DNA of 64,000 nt from Bordetella parapertussis (lineage in GTDB: Bacteria; Pseudomonadota; Gammaproteobacteria; Burkholderiales; SG8-41). Position 1 is the first letter of the stretch. The number at the start of each line of letters is the position of its first letter. The stretch lies in assembly GCA_945901405.1 (NCBI GenBank), contig CAMDLH010000001.1, positions 39,988 through 103,987 on the forward strand, read 5' to 3'. This document shows, in pieces, positions 35,223 to 42,304 of the stretch. Both the position numbers and the translations under genes were made by a program. A model generated the notes under the pieces. That model did not search any database. It had not been told where the DNA came from and saw nothing but the letters and a program-made list of their open reading frames with translations.

Positions 35223-35627
35223 ATGGAAAATCCCTACCAGCCGCCGCAGTCGGTGGTCGAAGACATGATGACAGGCGAGAACAACTCGGGCGGCGGCAGT
35301 TCCATCATTCCGCCGCCGGGGGTCAAGGGCTGGAGCTGGGGCGCGTTCCTGCTCAACTGGATATGGGCGATAGGCAACAAGACCTGGATCGGGTTGTTGT
35401 GTTTCGTTCCCTACATTGGATTTTTGATGGGCATTTATCTTGGCATCAAGGGCCGGGAATTGGCGTGGCGCAACAAGCGCTGGGATAGCCTTGAGCATTT
35501 CAACCGGGTGCAGAAAAAGTGGTCGACGTGGGCCGTTATCCTGATCGTGGGAGTTTTCGGGATCGGCATACTTGCCGCGATCGCAATTCCGGCGTACCAG
35601 GGCTATGTGATACGCAGCAGGGGTTGA
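35223..35627 (+). CDS. Small membrane protein ending in a pilin-like helix
   Basis: This 134-residue protein starts with a disordered ENPYQPPQS segment and has hydrophobic hairpins around KGWSWGAFLLNWIWAIG and IGLLCFVPYIGFLMGIYLG. Its last helix, GIGILAAIAIPAYQGYVIRS, is almost the conserved N-terminal helix of type IV pilins, but it sits at the C-terminus and lacks the FTLIE processing site before it. Related proteins in betaproteobacteria are often labelled ribonuclease G by error. CAAGGAGACC upstream is a good ribosome site. Function unknown. Confidence 0.7.
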   Translation: MENPYQPPQSVVEDMMTGENNSGGGSSIIPPPGVKGWSWGAFLLNWIWAIGNKTWIGLLCFVPYIGFLMGIYLGIKGRELAWRNKRWDSLEHFNRVQKKWSTWAVILIVGVFGIGILAAIAIPAYQGYVIRSRG

Positions 35628-35693
35628 GCCATTTGCCGGCACGGCGTAAGTGTGAAGAGCGGTGTAAACCATTTGCATCGTAACCCGTTGTTT

Positions 35694-35756
35694 ACCCTTC
35701 ACCCTTCACCCTTCACCCTTCACCCTTCACCCTTCACCCTTCACCCTTCACCCTTC
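35694..35756. repeat. Tandem heptamer repeat, nine copies of ACCCTTC
   Basis: Nine uninterrupted perfect copies of ACCCTTC end 11 bases before the radC start codon. Related single words occur in the composite spacer at 16610-16727. Copy number is likely variable by slippage and might alter radC expression; the remaining 141-base gap holds no gene. Confidence 0.85.
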
Positions 35757-35767
35757 ACAGCCCTGAA

Positions 35768-36316
35768 ATGGCAATCACCGACTGGCCCGCGGACGACCGT
35801 CCGCGCGAAAAACTGTTGTCCAAGGGCGCGGCGGCGTTGTCCGATGCCGAACTGGTGGCGATATTTTTGCGCACCGGCGTTACCGGCAAATCCGCGGTCG
35901 ATCTGGCGCGCGACATGCTCACGCAATTTGAATCGCTGTCGGCGCTGTGTTGCGCGGATCGCGAGGCGTTCTGCAACATACACGGGCTGGGTGTCGCCAA
36001 GTACGTGCAGTTGCAGGCAGTGATGGAGATGGCGCAGCGCGCGCTGGGTGAAAAATTAAAGCAGGGCGTCATGCTCAATTCGCCGAAGTCGGTTCGCGAT
36101 TTTTTGCGGCTGCGGCTGCAACACCTTCCGCACGAGGTTTTTGTCGGCGTGTTTCTCGACGCGCAAAATCGCGTGCTGGCGGTGGATGATTTGTTCAATG
36201 GCACGTTGATGCAGATCACTCGTTTATCCGCGCGAGATCGTCAAACGCGCGTTAAAACACAACGCCGCCGCGATTATTTTTGCGCAAAGTCATGCCTTTC
36301 AATACTAATATACTGA
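35768..36316 (+). pseudogene. radC: radC, 5' part, frameshifted and interrupted
   Basis: Codons 1-150 encode a normal RadC N-terminus: [40 protein letters not shown] and [19 protein letters not shown]. At about 36223 a one- or two-base change shifts the frame. The expected [20 protein letters not shown] can be read in another frame until about 36285, giving FAQSHA where F-A-H-N-H-P-S-G should be. Then sequence unrelated to radC begins. The JAMM metal motif is therefore lost. The final 31 codons are at 40253-40348. Native radC is next to rpmB-rpmG, as here. Confidence 0.85.
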
Positions 36317-36353
36317 TTATTATAAATAATAATTATTTCTTGAGAGTGCGAAG

Positions 36354-36698
36354 TTGCGCCCACAGGTGACGATACTGATGGGGAACGGTGGCTTTCGGGC
36401 ACTGCTCACTCGGGCACTCGCGCTCGCCCGCGCGGAAGTTCCGTGGCTGCACGCCACGCATGTGAACCCGAATGGCATTCTGGACGGGACGGACAAACTT
36501 GGCACATCTGTAGGTCCGTCACAATTTGTTGAGGGTGCCTCCGTAGTACTTGCCCATTTTCTCGGATTGTTGGTGAGTTTCATCGGTGCCGCTTTAACGT
36601 TGGAGATGGTGCGCGACGTGTGGCCGGAAATTCCCCTAGGATTTTCCCGATCAATTGTTACCGCTTTCCGGCAATGCTTTCAATATGATCATCGCTGA
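36354..36698 (+). CDS. Hypothetical protein
   Basis: This open frame of about 114 codons begins at a TTG. It has hydrophilic HATHVNPNGILDGTDKLGTS followed by a hydrophobic VVLAHFLGLLVSFIGAALTL and then EMVRDVWPEIPLG. The last part reads like natural protein, possibly with one membrane helix. No family recognised and the start is uncertain; it may be a 3' fragment of a larger gene broken at the island edge. Confidence 0.35.
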   Translation: MRPQVTILMGNGGFRALLTRALALARAEVPWLHATHVNPNGILDGTDKLGTSVGPSQFVEGASVVLAHFLGLLVSFIGAALTLEMVRDVWPEIPLGFSRSIVTAFRQCFQYDHR

Positions 36699-37039
36699 GA
36701 TTGCCCCACTGTTCTTTGACCCGCCCCTTGAACTACTTCCAGTTTCCTTCAGTGATGTCCCGGTTCATTTTCGGCTCCAAATTGTTGATATCCGTTGACC
36801 CACTGACAACAGTAGACGCCCGCCTGGAGGTGCACGAAGTACAAGAGGTGAGCGCCATCGCTGCAATTGATCGAAGTGTGTCCTCTGCGCAGCGCTTCTT
36901 CTGTACGCTGGCGAACGGAACATCCTGCCGAAGCAGAGGACTATGGTCGAAGGCAACTGATTCTCTTTGCCGAAAATGCATTTACCTCTAATACGCGTTG
37001 CCGCACAGTGGTAATGCAGCGGCACGAAAGGGTATCTCA

Positions 37040-37591
37040 ATGGAACGAATCATCGCAGGGCGATTTCAAACCAAAGACCGTGCTGACGAAGTGGCCAACT
37101 TGATTGCGCAATATATCGACACCACCGAAATTTGCATTTTTCACAATAATCCGCCGGGACAGCACGGCACTTTTGCGTTAGGTGGAGACGAAGGCGTAGA
37201 TTCCGCTGCGGACGGCGCGGGCCAGTCGGCGGCGGGCGCAGCCGTTGCCGCAGGGGTCACCGCTGGCGCAATTGGGGCAATCGGTGGGCCGGTTGTCGCG
37301 CTGATGGCAGCAGCGACGGGCACCTATGTGGGTTCGCTCGCCGGTGCGCTTCACGGACTGGGTAACGATGAGGACAAACCGCACACACCTGAACTTCGTC
37401 CGGGCGGCGTCATACTGTCGGTACGCATTGCGAATCCGGCAAATGAACAGCGCGTGATCTCCACGCTGCGCGCCGAAGATGCGGCAGATATTGAACAAGC
37501 AGACGGCGAATGGCACGATGGGGACTGGACGGATTTCAATCCGGTTGCAGCGCTGCGGCTTGTGCCGCTGGTAAGCAACGCGCCCCATTAA
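37040..37591 (+). CDS. Glycine-zipper stress-type hypothetical protein
   Basis: This 183-residue protein has an N-terminal ferredoxin-like stretch (IIAGRFQTKDRADEVANLIA), a Gly/Ala-rich hydrophobic middle (residues about 60-115, AAVAAGVTAGAIGAIGGPVV) resembling a glycine zipper, and a C-terminal strand pair (GGVILSVRIANPANEQRVIS, LRAEDAADIEQADG). The halves resemble proteins with a general-stress DUF1269-like layout. Function unknown. It is a cargo gene of the radC island. Confidence 0.65.
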   Translation: MERIIAGRFQTKDRADEVANLIAQYIDTTEICIFHNNPPGQHGTFALGGDEGVDSAADGAGQSAAGAAVAAGVTAGAIGAIGGPVVALMAAATGTYVGSLAGALHGLGNDEDKPHTPELRPGGVILSVRIANPANEQRVISTLRAEDAADIEQADGEWHDGDWTDFNPVAALRLVPLVSNAPH

Positions 37592-37617
37592 TGTTGTCTG
37601 TCGATCAGAGATCGCCA

Positions 37618-37824
37618 ATGCCACTCAGGAAAGGGGCCAGCCAGGCCGTCGTCAGCAGCAATATCAAAACACTGGTGGATAACTGGCACCAGGATGGATC
37701 GATAGGCGCCAGTCGTCCCCCGACCAAGAAAAAAGCGATCAAGCAGGCCGTTGCCATCTCCTTGAGCAAAGCGGGGAAAAGCCGCAAAACCGCTGCTCAG
37801 CCGCGCGGACACAAGGGCAGTTAA
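37618..37824 (+). CDS. Small basic protein (DUF6496-like)
   Basis: This 68-residue lysine-rich protein has KGASQAVVSSNIKTLVDN and KKKAIKQAVAISLSKAGKS. This resembles the widespread short proteins with the IAxxMSxAGxS-type ending found in soil and plant-associated bacteria; function unknown. It follows the glycine-zipper gene by 26 bases and is probably co-transcribed. Confidence 0.6.
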   Translation: MPLRKGASQAVVSSNIKTLVDNWHQDGSIGASRPPTKKKAIKQAVAISLSKAGKSRKTAAQPRGHKGS

Positions 37825-37886
37825 TTGTACTGTGTTAAATATTCTGAGATCATGGCGGAGTCATCATATTACCAAAGCATTTCGCG

Positions 37887-38064
37887 ATGGGAAGCGGGAT
37901 GGAGTCGCGTTTTGAGAGGTATGCGCAAGTGATGGTCAAGGCGCTGGGCCACGCGAGCCGAGGGCAACCGGCGTGCTGGTATTTGCGCGGGCTGATGCTG
38001 CCTGGAGAAAGGAAGAGCGTCGAACCGATGGCTGCGCGGGTGCATCCGCAGGACGTGCGCTCGG
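37887..38064 (+). pseudogene. IS701-family transposase, N-terminal remnant
   Basis: About 59 codons match the start of IS701-type DDE transposases: RFERYAQVMVKALGHASRGQ, CWYLRGLMLPGERKSVEPMA and ARVHPQDVRSAH. After that histidine the similarity stops; the usual QSLHH continuation is missing. The remaining 350 residues of the transposase are absent from the window. The surrounding bases 37825-37886 and 38065-38175 contain nothing else recognisable. Confidence 0.7.
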
Positions 38065-38175
38065 CGCATCTGGCGACCCAATTGCCGAGGTCACTTCTGC
38101 ACGCGAAGTGGCGACGAATTTCGAATTCGCCATGCGCAGCAATCAGGGTCCATTTGCCTCTTGCACTTTTTTTTA

Positions 38176-38193
38176 CCTTACTTTACAGTAAGG
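38176..38193. promoter_or_regulatory. Probable operator of the island toxin-antitoxin operon
   Basis: A perfect 7-bp inverted repeat CCTTACT-ttac-AGTAAGG lies 17 bases before the antitoxin ATG. MazE/AbrB antitoxins commonly repress their own promoter through such a site; binding is inferred. Confidence 0.5.
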
Positions 38194-38209
38194 ATGAATG
38201 GAGGACGTC

Positions 38210-38455
38210 ATGATTACAGCAACCATTACTGCAAAAGGCCAGATCACCATACCCGTGGAAATCCGCAAAGCGCTGGGGTTGGATGCTGGCGCGCGAATTG
38301 AATTCGAGGAAGTTGAGCCAGGCCGGTATGTCTTTAAACCCGCGCAAACCATGCCTGTGACAGTGCTTAAAGGCATGTTTGGCAAGGCTAAGCGGACGGT
38401 ATCTATCGAAGAATTGCATGCGGTTGTTGCAAAAAGAGCAGCGGCCGCTAAATGA
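38210..38455 (+). CDS. AbrB/MazE-type antitoxin
   Basis: This 81-residue protein starts with a swapped-hairpin AbrB fold: ATITAKGQITIPVEIRKALG, DAGARIEFEEVEPGRYV. The C-terminal part would hold the toxin. GGAGG stands 5 bases before the ATG at 38210, deciding the start over the ATG at 38198. It overlaps the PIN toxin gene by ATGA. Confidence 0.88.
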   Translation: MITATITAKGQITIPVEIRKALGLDAGARIEFEEVEPGRYVFKPAQTMPVTVLKGMFGKAKRTVSIEELHAVVAKRAAAAK

Positions 38456-38847
38456 TCGGTTTAGACACCAATGTGCTGGTGCGCTACATCATGCAGGATG
38501 ACGCCAAACAGGCGGCGCTCGCCAATAAATTGATCGAAGGATTGACCGAGGCCTCACCCGGTTACGTCTCGCTCGTGGCGATAGTTGAATTGGTATGGGT
38601 GCTTGAGTCCGCATACGATCTGACTCGCCAGCAAATAACGGAGGCGTTCCGCAATCTACTTTCGGTAAATGTATTCAAAGTAGACCGCGTTGCTGTGGTT
38701 GCAGCGGCGTTACGCGCCTATGCAGACGGCACGGCAGACGTTGCCGACTGTTTGATCGAGCGCTCATCGGCCCTCGCCGGATGCCGTTGCACGATGACCT
38801 TCGACCGTGCTGCGGCGAAGACGGCTGGCATGGTTCTGATCAAATAA
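38452..38847 (+). CDS. PIN-domain toxin
   Basis: This 131-residue PIN ribonuclease has D5 in GLDTNVLVRY, E46 in AIVELVWVL, D96/D99 in TADVADCLIE and D118 in TMTFDRAA. All acidic positions are kept, so it looks active. The AbrB-PIN pairing is a common VapBC/MazE-like type II module and may stabilise the island. The IS at 38877 begins just after its stop codon. Confidence 0.87.
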   Translation: MIGLDTNVLVRYIMQDDAKQAALANKLIEGLTEASPGYVSLVAIVELVWVLESAYDLTRQQITEAFRNLLSVNVFKVDRVAVVAAALRAYADGTADVADCLIERSSALAGCRCTMTFDRAAAKTAGMVLIK

Positions 38848-38876
38848 GCAGTCGATCTTGTGATGGCAGGCACCAA

Positions 38877-40092
38877 CTGTACTCCGCAAGAATAGACGTC
38901 GCGCCAGCTTGCCGGGTATCCATGGCGAATCAAACCGCAGCTGGAACCAGGTAATACTCATGGTGCAATCCCCCAAGCACTGGTCTTGCGCGTACGTCAG
39001 CGCCCTCCCCCAACCGATGGCGGAAGTTCGATGGACTTGCGTTAACCACCCCCGTGTGCGGCGGGCCCGGCACTCCCGGACCCAAACTGCTATGCGGCCT
39101 TCAACGGTTGTAATGTTCTACCCAAATTTTCAGGATCCCGCGTAGGTGCACCTCCGAGAGCGGAATCATCCAGTCCAGGCACTCACGCCGTATCGTGCCG
39201 ATCACCCTTTCGCAGATCGCATTTGCCTTGGGTGATCGTGGTGGCGATTTCAGCACCCTCAAGCCTAACGCTTTGATCGATTCGTCCAGGTGCTTTGCGA
39301 AGATGCTGTCCCGATCGTGTAACAGATAGCGGTGGGCATTGTCCTCACCCACAACTTCTCGCAACTGCTGCAGCGCCCAGTCCGCGCTCGGATTTGCCGT
39401 TACGTCCACCCGCAGCAGTCTGCGACTGCCATGCTCGATGACCACGAACACGTAGAGCATTCGAAACGTCGCGGTCACTGCAATAAGAAAATCGCATGCC
39501 AGTATCGCCTTTGCATGGTTCTTCAGAAACGTCGACCAGCGTTGATCGCCCCGGGGTTGCCCTGCCGGTGGCTTCGGCATGTACTTGCGTACCGTCCGTG
39601 GCGAAACCCTGATGCCCAGTTTCACCAGCAGTTCGCTGACTATGCGTTCCTCACCCCACAGCGGATTGTCCTGTGCCATCCGGCGGATCAATGCGCGTAA
39701 CTCAATCGAAATCCTCGGCCGGCCCGGTCGGCACTTCCAGCGCCAGAACAGGCGCCAGCCAGCACGCTGCCAGCGGATTATGGTTTTCGGCTGTACTACT
39801 ATCAGCGCATCCCGCCAATCGAACAACTTGGCCAAGAGCGCAAGGCTAATCCGAGTTGCCGCTTCTACCCGACGTGGCCTAATACCGCGCTCTTTGAACA
39901 AACCCAACTGCCGCCGCAGGAATAAATTCTCCGCTTGCACCGATCGCGTCGATCGCAATTGCAGGAACGTGAGCCGGGCAACATCAGCAAGAAGCTGGAA
40001 AACAATCTCGATCAGCGCGGCCATGCGCCAATCATGCCATGAACCACGATTCGCTGGCTATCGTCTCGGGATCGAATATTTGCGGAGTACAG
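38877..40092 (-). mobile_element. Insertion sequence, about 1.2 kb, with CTGTACTCCGCAA ends
   Basis: CTGTACTCCGCAA at 38877-38889 is repeated inverted as TTGCGGAGTACAG at 40080-40092, giving 13 perfect terminal bases. Between them is a single integrase-core (DDE) transposase gene. No target-site duplication is apparent. The family assignment is uncertain (rve-type, related to IS3/IS481). Confidence 0.75.
38930..40024 (-). pseudogene. Integrase-core (rve) transposase with an internal stop
   Basis: The 307-residue part above the stop has a helix-turn-helix segment (AENLFLRRQLGLFKERGIRP), then GRPRISIELRALIRRMAQDN and the DDE core: ILACDFLIAVTATFRMLYVF, HDRDSIFAKHLD and SPPRSPKANAICERVIGTIR with the final catalytic Glu. 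At 39101-39103 a TGA follows HYNR; beyond it the same frame continues RPHSSLGPGVPGPPH, the conserved end of this family, to a stop at 38930. A single G-to-T change of GGA to TGA explains it. The lost tail is short, so partial activity is conceivable. Confidence 0.8.
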
Positions 40093-40252
40093 CCAGCAGG
40101 CAGCTTACGGCCCTTAGGTGACGGTGGCGGTTATCTTCTTCAATACAAGAGGTCGCAGGTCGCAATATTGGCCAAATAATGTCAAGCAGAACCTTCTCGG
40201 ATGCCCGCAAAATTACGCTTTCGCGGCAGTGCTTCGAAACTCCTCCTCATAA

Positions 40253-40348
40253 AAACGCGCGCTGGCCCTGGTGGACGTGCAGGTGCTCGATCATTTTGTG
40301 ATTGGCGCTGATAGCACGATGTCGTTCGCGGAAAGAGGTTTATTTTAA
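40253..40348 (+). pseudogene. radC: radC, 3' end
   Basis: The frame reads [20 protein letters not shown] and then [11 protein letters not shown] before TAA. This is the conserved C-terminus of RadC. It lacks its own start and is cut off from the N-terminal part by the island. It lies 134 bases before rpmB, as intact radC normally does. Confidence 0.85.
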
Positions 40349-40375
40349 GTCATTGTTTATTAAGGATTTTTATTT
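40345..40375 (+). repeat. AT-rich dispersed repeat, copy k (weaker match)
   Basis: The sequence TTAAGTCATTGTTTATTAAG followed by GATTTTTATTTT overlaps the radC stop codon and matches the consensus with several differences. Same orientation as rpmB. Confidence 0.45.
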
Positions 40376-40417
40376 TCGCCTGAATTGCCTGTTTAGGCGC
40401 GAATCTAGCCGAAGTCC

Positions 40418-40447
40418 TTGAGTCCGCGAGTGTTTATCGTGTAGAAT
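40418..40447 (+). promoter_or_regulatory. Predicted rpmBG promoter
   Basis: TTGAGT (40418-40423) and TAGAAT (40442-40447) are 18 bases apart, giving a predicted start about 28 bases before the rpmB ATG. The region holds no other coding sequence. Confidence 0.55.
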
Positions 40448-40481
40448 CCGCGCTCTTTTTACGATCCTGAAGGTCAGCGCC

Positions 40482-40718
40482 ATGTCACGTGTATGCCAGG
40501 TAACCGGCAAGAAGCCGATGATGGGGAACAACGTTTCCCACGCCAATAACAAGACGCGCCGGCGTTTTCTGCCGAATCTGCACCAGCGCCGTTTCTGGGT
40601 GGAGAGCGAAAACCGCTGGATCAACCTGCGTGTGTCGCACGCGGGCCTGCGCACCATCGACAAGAAGGGCATCGATGTGGTGCTCGCCGATCTGCGCGCG
40701 AGCGGCGTCAAGGTGTAA
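40482..40718 (+). CDS. rpmB: 50S ribosomal protein L28
   Basis: This 78-residue protein is full length for L28: [40 protein letters not shown] and [17 protein letters not shown]. It is part of the large ribosomal subunit. rpmG follows after 24 bases. Confidence 0.98.
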   Translation: MSRVCQVTGKKPMMGNNVSHANNKTRRRFLPNLHQRRFWVESENRWINLRVSHAGLRTIDKKGIDVVLADLRASGVKV

Positions 40719-40742
40719 TAAGTTTAATCACGGAGAGCAGCC

Positions 40743-40898
40743 ATGAGAGAAAAGATCAAACTTGAATCGTCCGCCAACACCGGCCATTTCTACACCACCA
40801 CCAAGAACAAACGCACCAAGCCGGAAAAGATCGAGATCAAGAAATTCGATCCCGTCGCGCGCAAGCACGTGATCTACAAGGAAACGAAGATCAAGTAG
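40743..40898 (+). CDS. rpmG: 50S ribosomal protein L33
   Basis: A 51-residue protein read directly from the sequence: [40 protein letters not shown] and [11 protein letters not shown]. This is the zinc-free form of L33 without Cys pairs. GGAGAGCAGCC stands before the ATG. A strong terminator lies 23 bases after the stop. Confidence 0.98.
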   Translation: MREKIKLESSANTGHFYTTTKNKRTKPEKIEIKKFDPVARKHVIYKETKIK

Positions 40899-40921
40899 TT
40901 TTCTGTCGGTGAGGATTCAAT

Positions 40922-40951
40922 AAAAAAGCCCGCTGCAAAGCGGGCTTTTTT
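40922..40951 (+). terminator. Rho-independent terminator after rpmG
   Basis: A 12-bp stem AAAAAAGCCCGC / GCGGGCTTTTTT with loop TGCAAA. Because both sides are A/T-flanked it could also stop transcription from the convergent desaturase gene. Confidence 0.9.
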
Positions 40952-41010
40952 CATGCGGTGTTGCACCTACTCAACATTCAACACTAAAAATTCAACACTG
41001 CTGTTGCAGT

Positions 41011-42162
41011 TCAAGCATAGCAGCGCAGCTTGCGCGAGAACTCCTGCAACGGCGCGATGCCGCTTTGCTCGGCGCGGCTGCACCAGTCTTCCAGCTTGCT
41101 CACCAGTTGCTCCTTGGTAGCCGTGGAGCGCTGCCACACGCCCGCCAGCTCGTCGCGCATGGTGTAGACGGTATCGAGCACCTTGCTCTGGCTGATGACC
41201 TGTGCACGTTCGGCACGCTCGCTTTCGGGCAATGCGTCGCGATCAACGTTCAGCCAGCGTTTCATGCGGGCGTTGTCGACGCGCAACTTCAATGCCTGCA
41301 TTTCCGTGGCGCAGGTTTCGCGCACCGAGCGCGCGTACTTGGTGATGACATCGTAACGGTGCGTGATCACCGCTTGCAGCGTCTCGAAATCGCAGCGTGT
41401 CTTGCCGGTTTCGAGCCGCAACTGCGGCGCGATTTTCTTTACCTTGGCAAGGCCGATGATTTCAAGCATGCGGATGTACATCCAGCCGATGTCGAACTCG
41501 TACCAGCGGTTGGACAGCCGCGCCGAGGTCGGGTAGGCATGGTGATTGTTGTGCAGCTCTTCGCCGCCGATGAGGATGCCCCACGGCGACACATTGGCGC
41601 TGGTGTCTTCGGACTCAAAATTGCGGTAGCCCCAATAGTGGCCTATGCCGTTGATCACGCCGGCCGCCAGAAACGGTATCCACATCATTTGCACCGCCCA
41701 CACCGCGATGCCGATGGGGCCGAGCAATATCACGTTGATGACGACCATGGCGCCGATGCCGTAACGGTCGTGTTTGTAGACCACGCGCTCGAGCCAGTCG
41801 TCGGGCGTGCCGTGACCGTAGTGTTCCAGCGTTTCTTTGTTGGCGCCTTCCTTGCGATACAGCTCGGCACCCTGAAACAGCACGGTCTTGATGCCGAAAA
41901 TCATCGGGCTGTGCGGATCGTCCACGGTCTCGCATTTGGCGTGATGCTTGCGATGGATCGCGGTCCAGGTCTTGGTGAGCATGCCCGTGGACATCCACAG
42001 CCAGAAGCGGAAAAAATGGCTGGGAATCGGGTGCAGATCCAGCGCGCGATGTGCCGAATGACGATGCAGAAAAATCGTAACCGACGCAATGGTAATGTGC
42101 GTGAGTAACAACGTATAAACAATGACGCCCCACCACTGTAGATCAAGCAACCCGTTAAACAT
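41011..42162 (-). CDS. Fatty acid desaturase (acyl-CoA delta-9 type)
   Basis: This 383-residue membrane di-iron enzyme has three His boxes: HRHSAH, HRKHH and HNNHH (within GGEELHNNHHAYP). Four hydrophobic segments are present. It inserts a cis double bond in acyl chains. The C-terminal 130 residues are an added helical tail beyond the catalytic domain. GGAGGG before the ATG at 42162 decides the start. Short words TTCAACACT repeat in the 3' spacer at 40971-41001. Confidence 0.9.
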   Translation of the reverse strand: MFNGLLDLQWWGVIVYTLLLTHITIASVTIFLHRHSAHRALDLHPIPSHFFRFWLWMSTGMLTKTWTAIHRKHHAKCETVDDPHSPMIFGIKTVLFQGAELYRKEGANKETLEHYGHGTPDDWLERVVYKHDRYGIGAMVVINVILLGPIGIAVWAVQMMWIPFLAAGVINGIGHYWGYRNFESEDTSANVSPWGILIGGEELHNNHHAYPTSARLSNRWYEFDIGWMYIRMLEIIGLAKVKKIAPQLRLETGKTRCDFETLQAVITHRYDVITKYARSVRETCATEMQALKLRVDNARMKRWLNVDRDALPESERAERAQVISQSKVLDTVYTMRDELAGVWQRSTATKEQLVSKLEDWCSRAEQSGIAPLQEFSRKLRCYA

Positions 42163-42266
42163 AACCCTCCTCGAATTTAGGCATGCTTTTGAGGAGCGAA
42201 GTCTACAGAAGTTCAAACAGGCCGCAAAGCACTATTTGAACCCTCCTTGACCTGACTCTGGTTTCA

Positions 42267-42304
42267 CGATAACTATTTGTTTATATTGAATTATTTGTTA
42301 CTTT
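42267..42304 (+). repeat. AT-rich dispersed repeat, copy g
   Basis: The plus strand reads CGATAACTATTTGTTTATAT then TGAATTATTTGTTACTTT. It overlaps the last codons of the MscS-family gene and lies about 105 bases before the desaturase start, oriented against both genes. Confidence 0.5.

Larger units (their letters stand above)
36291..40252. mobile_element. About 4-kb island inserted in radC
   Basis: The segment separates two pieces of radC. It contains a low-GC left edge (36295-36345), three small genes of unknown function (36354, 37040, 37618), an IS701 transposase remnant, a MazE/PIN toxin-antitoxin pair and an IS of 1.2 kb. No integrase is present, so the island probably grew by successive insertions or lost its integrase. 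About 60 bases of radC are missing at the junction, so entry was accompanied by a deletion. Bases 36700-37039 and 40093-40252 contain nothing I recognise. Confidence 0.7.

Noticed and set aside
35694..35756. Heptamer array as a possible CRISPR or origin iteron array
   Set aside because: Repeats of 7 bases without spacers and without cas or rep genes are a simple tandem repeat.
36701..36991. Open frame of 96 codons in the radC island
   Set aside because: Composition is Cys/Ser/Arg-rich without hydrophobic periodicity, no ribosome site, and frames on both strands are equally open.
36291..40252. The radC island as an integrative element with att sites
   Set aside because: No integrase and no direct repeat at the two junctions could be found; about 60 bases of radC are lost, which argues against clean site-specific integration.
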